Positions 1-6,192 of a stretch of DNA of 27,929 bases are shown in pieces. Numbering within the stretch: position 1 is the first letter of the stretch; every line of letters begins with the position of its first letter. This stretch comes from an uncultured Granulicatella sp. GTDB taxonomy: Bacteria; Bacillota; Bacilli; Lactobacillales; Aerococcaceae. Below the pieces are notes generated by a model, which had not been told where the DNA came from, did not search any database, and saw only the letters and a program-made list of their open reading frames with translations. The position numbers and the translations under genes were made by a program. The stretch spans positions 1-27,929 of the forward strand of contig CAMYBO010000004.1 in the NCBI GenBank assembly GCA_947254045.1. The letters run 5' to 3'.

Positions 1-45
1 TGAGCGCAATAGTCTCGTGGGCTCGGAGATGTGTATAAGAGACAG
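1..45 (+). other. Illumina Nextera adapter / Tn5 mosaic-end remnant (artefact)
   Basis: Bases 12-45 match the full 34-base Nextera read-2 transposase adapter, and 27-45 are the 19-base Tn5 mosaic end (AGATGTGTATAAGAGACAG). Bases 2-11 (GAGCGCAATA) sit where the ten-base i7 index lies in such adapters, and base 1 could be the last T of the flow-cell oligo; the index reading is inference. This is library-preparation sequence left at a contig end. The plus-strand reading frame that begins VYKRQ here is the well-known adapter translation and is not a protein. Confidence 0.97.
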
Positions 46-269
46 GTCCAAGGTCCCATACCTAAAAAGATATTCGAAAGTACCATAGATAAACTAGCCG
101 TTAGAATTCCTTCTACTAATCCCATTTCGAGTGTGATCATTAATAGAATGACCGTTACAGGTTGTACATTTGGAATCCAAGCAAATAGCAATCTGCCAAT
201 ATATGCTAAGGTCGATAGTAATGCGATTAGTGTGATTTTTTTAATGGAAAAAATACTCTTATTTTTCAT
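46..269 (-). CDS. ECF transporter S component, 3'-truncated by the contig end
   Basis: Reading from 269 downward gives an uninterrupted very hydrophobic frame of 74 codons starting MKNKSIFSIKKITLIALLS. It continues with AYIGRLLF, VTVILLMITLEMGLVEGIL and SNIFLGMGPW before running into adapter sequence at 45. The pattern (short basic N-terminus, early helix, a Gly/Glu-containing second helix, an N-x-FLGMGPW-type stretch) is that of the substrate-binding S subunits of energy-coupling-factor vitamin transporters, which work with the shared EcfA1/A2/T module in the membrane. The start codon overlaps the stop of the upstream lipoprotein gene (TAATG, 267-271), so the two are translationally coupled. 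The substrate is not readable from this fragment. Because the partner carries a transcobalamin-C-like domain, a cobalamin-type or other bulky ligand is a reasonable guess only. About half or more of the gene is missing. Confidence 0.8.
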
Positions 270-670
270 TATTGTTTAAATGCTTCTAATTTCCAATCGA
301 TAACGTCGCCTTGTTTTAAGTCAACTTGATTAGCACCTACTTGACTCATTTCTCCGTTAACATCAAATAACCAATATTTTTGGTTAGCTGGTTCTTGTTC
401 AATTCCATTAATAGCAGATACGAAACCATCTTTTTCAACGATTTGCATTTGTTCTTTCATAACAGTTAATAATTTATCGCCTTCTTTGAAAGTTAAGGTG
501 AATGGGCTACCTGAAATTGGTTCTCCATCTTTTTTAACATTGACAGTAATCGTTTGTTCAGCTTTTACTGTAGTTGCTGTTTCTTGGGATGTTTGTTTAG
601 CGGGTGCAGCTGGTTGTGCACATGCTCCTAAAGACAGTGTTAATAAGGCTAATGCTAATAATTTTTTCAT
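269..670 (-). CDS. DUF4430-domain lipoprotein, likely ECF-linked ligand-binding protein
   Basis: 133 residues. A classical lipoprotein signal peptide (MKKLLALALLTLSLGAC) has its lipobox Cys at residue 17, followed by a Thr/Gln/Ala-rich linker to about residue 38. A single beta-rich domain follows, with the features of DUF4430 (PF14478): an ITVNVKKDG opening, TFKEGDKLLTVMKE, NGIEQEPANQKYWLFDVNG and a DVIDWKLEAF end. This family resembles the C-terminal beta-grasp-like domain of transcobalamin and intrinsic factor. The protein should be anchored outside the membrane. The next gene, an ECF S component, overlaps it by TAATG, so I infer that it captures or presents the substrate of that transporter. 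GGAGG lies 5 bases before the ATG and a good promoter lies at 707-735. The domain call is fairly firm; the ligand is unknown. Confidence 0.85.
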   Translation of the reverse strand: MKKLLALALLTLSLGACAQPAAPAKQTSQETATTVKAEQTITVNVKKDGEPISGSPFTLTFKEGDKLLTVMKEQMQIVEKDGFVSAINGIEQEPANQKYWLFDVNGEMSQVGANQVDLKQGDVIDWKLEAFKQ

Positions 671-706
671 AAAATCCTCCTACTAGTGTTTATTTAAACC
701 TATATT

Positions 707-735
707 ATCATAGCGAAAGTAAGTTAGAATGTAAA
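707..735 (-). promoter_or_regulatory. Sigma-A-type promoter of the DUF4430/ECF pair
   Basis: On the minus strand TTTACA (730-735) is separated by 17 bases from TATGAT (707-712), about 40 bases upstream of the lipoprotein start. Confidence 0.65.
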
Positions 736-771
736 GTAAAGTTATTCCATCAAAAAATCTCATTTCCTATC

Positions 772-800
772 TTCTCACCTTGTGAAAAAGGTGGTATACT
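772..800 (+). promoter_or_regulatory. Probable promoter of the formate/nitrite channel gene
   Basis: TTCTCA (772-777), a 17-base spacer and TATACT (795-800). The -35 box is weak (4 of 6), the -10 box good. Confidence 0.5.
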
Positions 801-853
801 GACAAAGTATCTTTCTAAAAAGGAAGAATCATTAAAAGGAGGAAATGACCTAT

Positions 854-1654
854 ATGGCACAAGGTTATGAATTTTCAGAAAAAGTAGCGAAAGCTTGTCA
901 AAAGAAAGAAGCGTTGTTTGACGAAAGTAAAGCACGCTATGCATTACGTTCAATGTTTGCAGGAGCTTTTCTAACAATGAGTACAGCAGCAGGGGCGGCA
1001 GCAGCACAAGTGATTGCAGGATTAAATCCAGCATTAAGTAAATTTTTCTTTGCATTTATTTTTACTTGGGGACTAGTTTATATCTTATTCTTAAATTCTG
1101 AATTAGCAACATCAAATATGATGTACTTAACAGCAGGAGTTTATCAAAAAAATATTCGTCTATCAAAAGCTGTAACGATTCTATTATATTGTGGAATCTT
1201 TAACTTAATTGGAGCGATGATTATTGGTGCAGTATTTGCGCATAGTGCAGCTTTCAATGCAATGGATGTACAACACTTCATCGTTGGGCTTGTTAAAGGA
1301 AAAGCAGTAAGAGGAAATGGACAAGTTCTTCTGGAAGCTGTTTTAGCGAATATCTTTGTTAACGTCGCAATCTTAGCATTCTTATTAATTAAAGATGATG
1401 CTGCTAAAATGTGGATTATTATTTCAGCAATTTTCATGTTTGTATTTTTAGGAGAAGAACACGTTGTAGCAAACTTTGCTTCATTCTCAATTGTTAAATT
1501 CTCAGCAGTTTCTCCATCTCTAGAATTTATGAACTGGTTCAACTTAATTCGTCACTGGGTAGTAGCTTTCATTGGTAATACTATCGGTGGTGGTGTCATC
1601 GTTGGATTAGCTTACGCATTCTTAAATAAAACAAAAAGTGTATATCATGAATAA
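854..1654 (+). CDS. Formate/nitrite transporter (FNT family)
   Basis: 266 residues with six predicted membrane helices, the normal FNT size. FNT proteins are pentameric channels passing formate, nitrite or related small anions; in fermenting Firmicutes they usually export or import formate around pyruvate formate-lyase. Visible family features are the SELATSNMM stretch after helix 2 (like ELFTSNT of FocA), the central-pore histidine in GEEHVVANF (about residue 203, like FEHSIANM of FocA), and GNTIGGGVIVG near the C-terminus. I chose the ATG at 854. AGGAGG at 837-842 is 11 bases upstream of it but only 2 bases from the in-frame ATG at 845, which is too close. The gene is monocistronic: own promoter before it and a terminator right after. 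No formate-lyase gene is visible, so formate versus nitrite cannot be decided. Confidence 0.93.
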   Translation: MAQGYEFSEKVAKACQKKEALFDESKARYALRSMFAGAFLTMSTAAGAAAAQVIAGLNPALSKFFFAFIFTWGLVYILFLNSELATSNMMYLTAGVYQKNIRLSKAVTILLYCGIFNLIGAMIIGAVFAHSAAFNAMDVQHFIVGLVKGKAVRGNGQVLLEAVLANIFVNVAILAFLLIKDDAAKMWIIISAIFMFVFLGEEHVVANFASFSIVKFSAVSPSLEFMNWFNLIRHWVVAFIGNTIGGGVIVGLAYAFLNKTKSVYHE

Positions 1655-1661
1655 TAAAACT

Positions 1662-1690
1662 AAGGGTTGCCTGTAGGGGCAGCCTTTTTT
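1662..1690 (+). terminator. Rho-independent terminator after the FNT gene
   Basis: A ten-pair stem (1662-1671 with 1678-1687, two G-T pairs) around the loop TGTAGG, ending in a run of six T (1685-1690), eight bases after the stop codon. Confidence 0.85.
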
Positions 1691-1750
1691 ATTTTTAGAA
1701 AATTTTCAAAATTGTGAGCAGAATAATTGGGGAATCGGATAAAATCTGTT

Positions 1751-1766
1751 ACGATAGCTCTATCGT
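1751..1766. promoter_or_regulatory. Perfect 7+7 dyad in the oppA leader (possible operator)
   Basis: ACGATAG-CT-CTATCGT is a perfect inverted repeat in the 111-base gap between the FNT terminator and the oligopeptide-binding gene, 36 bases before its start. No convincing -35/-10 pair with good spacing could be placed around it, and there is no T-run to make it a terminator. Confidence 0.4.
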
Positions 1767-1801
1767 TACAAACGATGAATGAAATGAAAAGGAGAATTGT
1801 T

Positions 1802-3421
1802 ATGAATAAAACAACCAAAATGTTAGCGACCAGTTTATTAGTGGCGGTAGGTTTGGCTGCTTGTGGCAGCAATTCATCATCGAGTTCTACGAATGCTGCA
1901 AATCGTTTAACAATGACAACCTTTGGGGAATTAACAACATTAGATAGCGCAGATTATGATGATGTGCCAAGTTCTGATATGATGGGACAAATTTTTGAAG
2001 GATTATATCGTGTAGCAGCGAATAATAAAGTTGAATTAGGGATGGCTGCTCAAGAGCCAAAAGTGAGTGAAGATGGTTTAGTCTACACATTCACATTACG
2101 TGATACAAAATGGTCAGATGGATCTGCTGTAAAAGCACAAGACTTTGTATTTACATATCGTAAATTAGTGAATCCACAAGAAGGACATGTAGCGCAATCA
2201 GCGGATGTGTTCAAAAATGCGAAAAAAATTCGTAGTGGAGAATTACCTGTGGAAGAATTAGGAGTGAAAGCTCTTGATGATAAAACATTAGAAATTACAC
2301 TTGAAAATCCAGCTCCATATTTACCAAAATTATTAACAGGCTCACGTTTCTTACCACAATCTGAAGCAGTAGCTCAAAAGTTAGGCGACCAATATGGTTC
2401 AAATGTTTCGAATGTAGTTGTAAATGGACCATTTAAATTAGAAGGATGGACAGGCTCAGAATTAACTTGGAAATTAGTGAAAAATGCGGATTACTGGGAT
2501 GCTAGCAATGTTGCTTTAAATGAAGTAACAGTGAATGTGTCAAAAGAAGTGGCAACTTCTGTTCAATTATTTGATTCAAAACAAGTTCAATATACAACGA
2601 TTAGTGACCAATTTGTGGATCAATATAAATCTCAACCAACATTCCATGCACAACCAAAAGCAACAATGGGATATATGAGTTTTAATACATTGAAACCAAC
2701 AACAGCTAACCAACACTTCCGTCGTGCGATTGCGATGGCTTATGATAAACAAGCTTTAACAAATAATGTCTTAAAAGATGGATCAATTCCTTCAACAGGA
2801 TTAATTCCAAAAAGCTTTGCAACAAATGAAGCAACTGGAAAAGATTTTGTAGATGAATCAGGCGATTTCTTGAAATTTGATGTACAAGAAGCTCAAAAAG
2901 AATGGGAATTAGCGAAAAAAGAATTAGGTGTTAGCGAAGTAACAGTTACTTTATTAACATCTGATACAGGAACTTCAAAACTTGTAGGGGAATATTTACA
3001 AGCTCAAATTCAAAAGAACTTACCAGGTGTAACATTTAAATTACAACCTGTTCCATTGAAAAACCGTTTAGAATTACAACGTGCAAGCGACTTTGATATT
3101 TTCTACGGTACATGGGCTCCAGATTATCAAGATCCATTGAACTTCTTAGAGCAATACATTACAGGTGGCGGTATTAACTTTGCGAAATATTCAAATGCTG
3201 AATATGATAAAGCAGTAGATGCAGTAAAATCTACTTATGCAACTCAACCAGAAAATCGTTGGAATCAAATGCTAGCTGCAGAAAAAATCATTATGAATGA
3301 TGCAGTCGTAGCACCAATTTACCAAGCTTCTCAAAGTTATTTATTAGCTGAAAATGTAAAAGGCTTTGAAGTATTACCATTTGGACGTACGGTGAACTTA
3401 CGACAAGCAAGTGTACAATAA
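1802..3421 (+). CDS. Oligopeptide ABC transporter substrate-binding lipoprotein (OppA/DppE family)
   Basis: 539 residues. A lipoprotein signal MNKTTKMLATSLLVAVGLAAC has Cys21 as the lipidation site, followed by a Ser/Asn-rich linker. It is then a full-length family-5 solute-binding protein (SBP_bac_5): YTFTLRDTKWSDGSAVKAQD at about residue 100, VVNGPFKLEGW, and an FDIFYGTWAPDYQDP region near 430. Such proteins sit outside the membrane and deliver short peptides to OppBCDF. The start at 1802 is set by AAAAGGAG seven bases upstream; longer in-frame starts lack a ribosome site and would precede the signal peptide with an unlikely leader. No opp permease or ATPase genes are adjacent, so this is an orphan receptor that must share a transporter encoded elsewhere. 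Terminated at 3435-3471. Confidence 0.93.
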   Translation: MNKTTKMLATSLLVAVGLAACGSNSSSSSTNAANRLTMTTFGELTTLDSADYDDVPSSDMMGQIFEGLYRVAANNKVELGMAAQEPKVSEDGLVYTFTLRDTKWSDGSAVKAQDFVFTYRKLVNPQEGHVAQSADVFKNAKKIRSGELPVEELGVKALDDKTLEITLENPAPYLPKLLTGSRFLPQSEAVAQKLGDQYGSNVSNVVVNGPFKLEGWTGSELTWKLVKNADYWDASNVALNEVTVNVSKEVATSVQLFDSKQVQYTTISDQFVDQYKSQPTFHAQPKATMGYMSFNTLKPTTANQHFRRAIAMAYDKQALTNNVLKDGSIPSTGLIPKSFATNEATGKDFVDESGDFLKFDVQEAQKEWELAKKELGVSEVTVTLLTSDTGTSKLVGEYLQAQIQKNLPGVTFKLQPVPLKNRLELQRASDFDIFYGTWAPDYQDPLNFLEQYITGGGINFAKYSNAEYDKAVDAVKSTYATQPENRWNQMLAAEKIIMNDAVVAPIYQASQSYLLAENVKGFEVLPFGRTVNLRQASVQ

Positions 3422-3434
3422 TAGAATATAAAAC

Positions 3435-3471
3435 AAAAAACTTGAGTGATTAAACATCACTCAAGTTTTTT
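3435..3471. terminator. Bidirectional terminator between convergent oppA-like and GNAT genes
   Basis: A perfect 16-base inverted repeat (3435-3450 and 3456-3471) with loop TAAAC; the arms begin with A6 and end with T6, so it works on both strands. The left arm lies just outside the minus-strand stop codon (3450-3452), and the right arm encodes the last five residues and part of a sixth of the GNAT protein. Confidence 0.93.
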
Positions 3472-4022
3472 GTCATATGATAATAAGAATGTCCGCTTAA
3501 GATTTTTGTACTAGTCGCCGTATAGCCTAGTTTTTGATAGAGTTGATACGCTTTGTCATTTATCTCATCACAATTTAGAGCAATGACACTAGCACCTTGT
3601 TGTTTGGCTAAGTCTTCAACAGCTTGAAGTAATTTCATGCCAATTCCTTTTCTGCGATGATTTGGATGTACTGAAAGAATATCAATATACCATTCTCCAG
3701 CTTGTGTTTCAGAATCTTCATAGAGACGGATAGAAGAAGGAATATTATAGGTTTCATACAATTGGTAAAATGGGTCATCAATTTTTGGCTCGAGATGTCC
3801 ATGATATCCAAAGATAGCTCCAGCAACCGTTCCGTCTTCGATATAAACAAGAGTATTCGTTAAACTATAGCGAAAGTTCTCTTGTAGCATTGCTTCTTGT
3901 AGCATTGTATGAAGAGTACTGAGGGATACTTCTTTTAAAATCGGTAATTCCATATCTTCGATAATCGTTTGGATGAGAGGAGTCAGTTGTTCTCTTTCTT
4001 CTGGTTTTGGTTGTCGTATCAT
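3450..4022 (-). CDS. GNAT-family N-acetyltransferase
   Basis: 190 residues, a single GNAT domain (PF00583). The acetyl-CoA pyrophosphate loop is RRKGIG (residues 123-128), preceded by the beta-4 strand WYIDILSVHP and followed by LLQAVEDLAKQQG. The C-terminal NDKAYQLYQKLGYTAT is the usual motif B. The N-terminal half has a small internal duplication, MLQEA/MLQEN (about residues 40-49), encoded by a repeated stretch near 3890. The acceptor substrate cannot be told from sequence. The gene begins 9 bases after the AraC-family gene and is probably transcribed with it from the promoter at 4903-4931; AAGGTG precedes the ATG. Its 3' end forms part of the shared terminator. Confidence 0.88.
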   Translation of the reverse strand: MIRQPKPEEREQLTPLIQTIIEDMELPILKEVSLSTLHTMLQEAMLQENFRYSLTNTLVYIEDGTVAGAIFGYHGHLEPKIDDPFYQLYETYNIPSSIRLYEDSETQAGEWYIDILSVHPNHRRKGIGMKLLQAVEDLAKQQGASVIALNCDEINDKAYQLYQKLGYTATSTKILSGHSYYHMTKNLSDV

Positions 4023-4031
4023 TGTTTCACC

Positions 4032-4874
4032 TTATTCTAATTGAGATTTACGGTATGCGAGTGGTGTCATACCGATTTTTTGTTTAAACTGTTTTGAAAA
4101 ATAAGCCTGAGTTGAAAATCCTACAATGGATGCAATTTGTGACATCGAGTAATTCGTTGTAGAAAGCAGTACTTTACTTTCCTCAATTCGGATATCTGTC
4201 AAATATTCCATTGGAGTTTGCCCCATTTCATTTTTAAAACTGTGAGAAATATAAAATCGGCTTAAATGGGTTAAATCCGCTAAATCTTGTAAAGAGATTT
4301 GTTCTCGGTAATGGGTCCTTAAATAATGTTTGATGAGGCTAATATCTTTTGTTGTTTTATTAACCGGACTTACATCAATTTCAAAAGATTTATTTCGAAG
4401 AATTTTAATGAGCAATATTTCTAATAAATTATGACAAACTAGTTCATAACTCATTGAATGATTCGTTGCTTCTGTTACCATGGCATTTAAGTATACTAAG
4501 ATATCTTTTTGTTCATCTCGTAAGTTGAAAAATGAAAAAGGTTGTTCAACATTTGTTTGCGTATTAAAAAAGTTAGAAAAAGAGAGTCCTGTAATCCCTA
4601 ATACAATATATTCGAGAGGTTCTTCAGGTGAAGAGACTTCTGTATGGTCTACTTGAGGGTTAATGATAACAAAATCTTGTGCCTTTACAGGAAAACGTTG
4701 ATTTTCAATTAAAAATTCTCCCTTTCCATCTAATACATAAAATAATTCCATAAATGGATGAGAATGGATTGTGCTATGCCAGTCGCTATCATATTTTGAT
4801 TTGGTAATTGATTCTAAATGGAAGGATAAACTTCGCATATTTGATTCAATCACTAAATAACGTTCATTACTCAT
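4032..4874 (-). CDS. AraC-family transcriptional regulator with N-terminal cupin domain
   Basis: 280 residues. The N-terminal half (about 20-150) has cupin-type features, with HSHPFMELFYVLDGKGEFLIENQ and FVIINPQVDH, as in AraC-type ligand-sensing domains (PF02311). The C-terminal 100 residues carry the two helix-turn-helix units: ISLQDLADLTHLSRFYISHSF and YSMSQIASIVGFSTQAYFSK, then FKQKIGMTPLAYR. A longer frame reaches 4931, but the promoter (-35 at 4926-4931, -10 at 4903-4908) lies inside that extension. AGGAAG sits just before the ATG at 4874, so I start there. It is divergent from the folT gene and upstream of a GNAT gene. It may control either or itself; that is inference. The effector is unknown. 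Confidence 0.9.
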   Translation of the reverse strand: MSNERYLVIESNMRSLSFHLESITKSKYDSDWHSTIHSHPFMELFYVLDGKGEFLIENQRFPVKAQDFVIINPQVDHTEVSSPEEPLEYIVLGITGLSFSNFFNTQTNVEQPFSFFNLRDEQKDILVYLNAMVTEATNHSMSYELVCHNLLEILLIKILRNKSFEIDVSPVNKTTKDISLIKHYLRTHYREQISLQDLADLTHLSRFYISHSFKNEMGQTPMEYLTDIRIEESKVLLSTTNYSMSQIASIVGFSTQAYFSKQFKQKIGMTPLAYRKSQLE

Positions 4875-4902
4875 ACTTTTCACTTCCTTGTCTGTTACTT
4901 TC

Positions 4903-4931
4903 ATTATACTTGAAAGCGCCTTATTCATCAA
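4903..4931 (-). promoter_or_regulatory. Promoter of the AraC-family regulator gene
   Basis: On the minus strand TTGATG (4926-4931), a 17-base spacer and a perfect TATAAT (4903-4908). Transcription would start near 4896, leaving a short leader and fixing the start codon at 4874. Confidence 0.85.
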
Positions 4932-4960
4932 TTGTATTTAGAAAAAGATAGACAGTTTCA

Positions 4961-4998
4961 TTGACGATATTCTAGAAAATAGCTATACTATTTTCTGG
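4961..4998 (+). promoter_or_regulatory. folT promoter with a dyad covering the -10 box
   Basis: TTGACG (4961-4966), 17 bases, TATACT (4984-4989). An inverted repeat with 11-base arms, nine of them perfect Watson-Crick pairs plus two flanking pairs (4972-4982 and 4988-4998, spacer CTATA), runs from the spacer across the -10 box. A protein bound there would block RNA polymerase. The opposite-facing AraC gene promoter lies only 30 bases away. Confidence 0.75.
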
Positions 4999-5011
4999 TA
5001 GAAAGGAGTGC

Positions 5012-5062
5012 ATGGAAAAGGTTTCGTCAATCGAAGAGACGAACCACAACAAATCAGAGTAG
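5012..5062 (+). CDS. Possible 16-residue leader peptide upstream of the THF riboswitch
   Basis: ATG at 5012 is preceded by AAAGGAG (5002-5008, only 3 bases away) and opens MEKVSSIEETNHNKSE, stopping at TAG 5060-5062. The stop codon lies inside the 5' strand of the riboswitch (the conserved AGAGTAG stretch), so ribosomes ending here would disturb aptamer folding. Against it: the spacing is short, and the same bases form part of a hairpin (GGTTTCGTC with GACGAACC). No homologue can be claimed. Confidence 0.3.
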   Translation: MEKVSSIEETNHNKSE

Positions 5063-5152
5063 AATACATTGCGTTAAGTGCCAAACGGATGGGATGTTGC
5101 CGATTGGACGAAAAAGAGAACTCTTTGCGGTAGTGTATTCGCATTCGCTGCA
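5053..5152 (+). promoter_or_regulatory. Tetrahydrofolate (THF, folT-type) riboswitch aptamer
   Basis: The conserved blocks of the THF aptamer appear in order: AGAGTAG (5056-5062), GCGTTAAGTG (5071-5080), GATGGGATGT (5088-5097), and GCGG at the junction after the P4 hairpin AAAGAG/CTCTTT. The closing strand is TGTATTCGCATTCGCTG. AATACA (5063-5068) pairs with TGTATT (5134-5139), and CCAA (5081-5084) with TTGG near 5104. The downstream gene is a folate-type ECF S component, the classic target. Expression platform (inferred): CTCTTTAT (5185-5192) can pair with the Shine-Dalgarno stretch ATAAAAGGAG (5198-5207). The P1 3' strand GCTGCATTTAAT (5147-5158) can instead pair with 5171-5185. This suggests translational control. 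Confidence 0.93.
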
Positions 5153-5216
5153 TTTAATGACAGACCATTTATTAAATGGAGCAGCTCTTTATGACAGATA
5201 AAAGGAGATGCTAATT

Positions 5217-5744
5217 ATGAACAAACAAACACAATTAACACGAACATTAACGGTAACGGCATTAATAATTGCTATGCGTTTAATCATTGAGATGATTCCG
5301 TCGATTAAAATGGGAAATTTCGTACAAATCGGATTCGGATTTATCGGAGCGGCACTTGCTGGGGTGCTTTTAGGACCTTATCGAGCAGCTGTTGTAGGAT
5401 TTTTTGTAGATATTTTAGGGAACTTCCTAAGAGGGGAAGCCAGTAACTTTTTCCCTGGTTTTACTTTAACGGCTGTTTTAGGGGGATTAATTTACGGTTA
5501 TTGCTTGTATCGTAAAGAATTAACACTTCCACGTATTTTGGTAACGGTACTCATCATTACAGTTGTGATTAATTTAGGATTTAATTCACTTTGGATTTAT
5601 ATGATGACGCAAAAAGCATTCTCAGCCTTTATGGGACTTCGAATTTTGAAAAATATCATCAGTTTACCGTTGAATACAGTGATTTTATATGTACTGTTTC
5701 GTAATAAAACCATGCAACAGATCATTGAGAAATATCGAGTATAG
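5217..5744 (+). CDS. folT: Folate-family ECF transporter S component (FolT)
   Basis: 175 residues, about six hydrophobic helices. The N-terminus MNKQTQLTRTLTVTALIIAMRLIIEM and the segment MGNFVQIGFGFIGAALAGVLLGPYRAAVVGFFVDILGNFL are typical of the folate-type S components. They bind folate in the membrane and dock on EcfA1/A2/T; no Ecf module genes are in this window. The THF riboswitch directly upstream independently supports folate as substrate. The in-frame ATG at 5208 touches the ribosome site (AAAGGAG 5201-5207); the ATG at 5217, nine bases away, is the better start. The gene has its own promoter, and its 3' end contains the promoter of the next gene. Confidence 0.93.
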   Translation: MNKQTQLTRTLTVTALIIAMRLIIEMIPSIKMGNFVQIGFGFIGAALAGVLLGPYRAAVVGFFVDILGNFLRGEASNFFPGFTLTAVLGGLIYGYCLYRKELTLPRILVTVLIITVVINLGFNSLWIYMMTQKAFSAFMGLRILKNIISLPLNTVILYVLFRNKTMQQIIEKYRV

Positions 5745-5753
5745 GCGTATACT
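5725..5753 (+). promoter_or_regulatory. Promoter of the tautomerase gene, inside the folT 3' end
   Basis: TTGAGA (5725-5730), 17-base spacer, TATACT (5748-5753). It would free the tautomerase from riboswitch control. Confidence 0.65.
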
Positions 5754-5778
5754 ATTCTTACAATAAGGAGGGATAGCC

Positions 5779-5958
5779 ATGCCATTTATTCATATTGAAA
5801 TGTTAGAAGGACGTACACGTGAACAAAAAGAAGCACTTGTTAAAGAAGTAACAGAAGTTGTTTCTAAAAACACGGGAGCTCCTACAGAACATATTCACAT
5901 TATTATTCAAGAAATCAAACATGAAAACTTAGGGCAAAATGGTCAATTACGTGGCTAA
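5779..5958 (+). CDS. 4-oxalocrotonate tautomerase-family protein
   Basis: 59 residues, the usual length of the small tautomerase subunit (PF01361). It reads MPFIHIEMLEGRTREQKEAL and continues through EVTEVVSKNTGAPTEHIHII. After Met removal, Pro1 would be the catalytic base, with the family's FI.IE opening and GRT..QK helix. Members act as hexamers on keto-enol tautomerisation; in Firmicutes with no catechol pathway the physiological substrate is usually unknown, and none is suggested here. TAAGGAGG is 6-7 bases before the ATG. It lies 34 bases after folT, with its own promoter at 5725-5753 and a terminator immediately after. Confidence 0.92.
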   Translation: MPFIHIEMLEGRTREQKEALVKEVTEVVSKNTGAPTEHIHIIIQEIKHENLGQNGQLRG

Positions 5959-5968
5959 TGTCTAGTAG

Positions 5969-6005
5969 AAACTTTAGATGGGAATTTCCTGTCTAAAGTT
6001 TTTTT
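5969..6005 (+). terminator. Rho-independent terminator after the tautomerase gene
   Basis: AAACTTTAGA (5969-5978) pairs perfectly with TCTAAAGTTT (5992-6001). A small inner GGAA/TTCC stem sits in the loop, and the T-run reaches 6005. Confidence 0.85.
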
Positions 6006-6099
6006 ATTGCCAAAATTTCCATTCATTCTACATAATTATCGTAAAAACTGACCATCAAAAGAATTTATGAGATTTTATAAAAAGGTTTTCAAAAAATGG

Positions 6100-6129
6100 T
6101 TGACGAAACAAGTGTGTTAAGCGTATAAT
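6100..6129 (+). promoter_or_regulatory. Promoter of the GntR-ABC operon
   Basis: TTGACG (6100-6105), 18-base spacer, perfect TATAAT (6124-6129), about 64 bases upstream of the repressor start. Confidence 0.85.
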
Positions 6130-6146
6130 ACAGTCAAGGAAGAAAG

Positions 6147-6166
6147 TGTATTAATGCATTAATACA
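6147..6166. promoter_or_regulatory. Perfect 20-bp palindrome, likely autoregulatory GntR operator
   Basis: TGTATTAATGCATTAATACA is a perfect palindrome starting 18 bases after the -10 box, in the 5' leader of the GntR-type gene. Position and symmetry are what a dimeric GntR/YtrA-type repressor needs for autoregulation. There is no T-run, so it is not a terminator. Confidence 0.75.
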
Positions 6167-6192
6167 ATAGTACGAGGAGGGGATGGAATGTT

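Noticed and set aside
31..279. Plus-strand frame beginning VYKRQ
   Set aside because: Its N-terminus is adapter sequence and the rest is antisense to the ECF S component; an artefact.
4875..4931. Longer AraC-family start at 4931 (TTG) or 4928 (ATG)
   Set aside because: A consensus promoter lies within this extension and no ribosome site precedes it.
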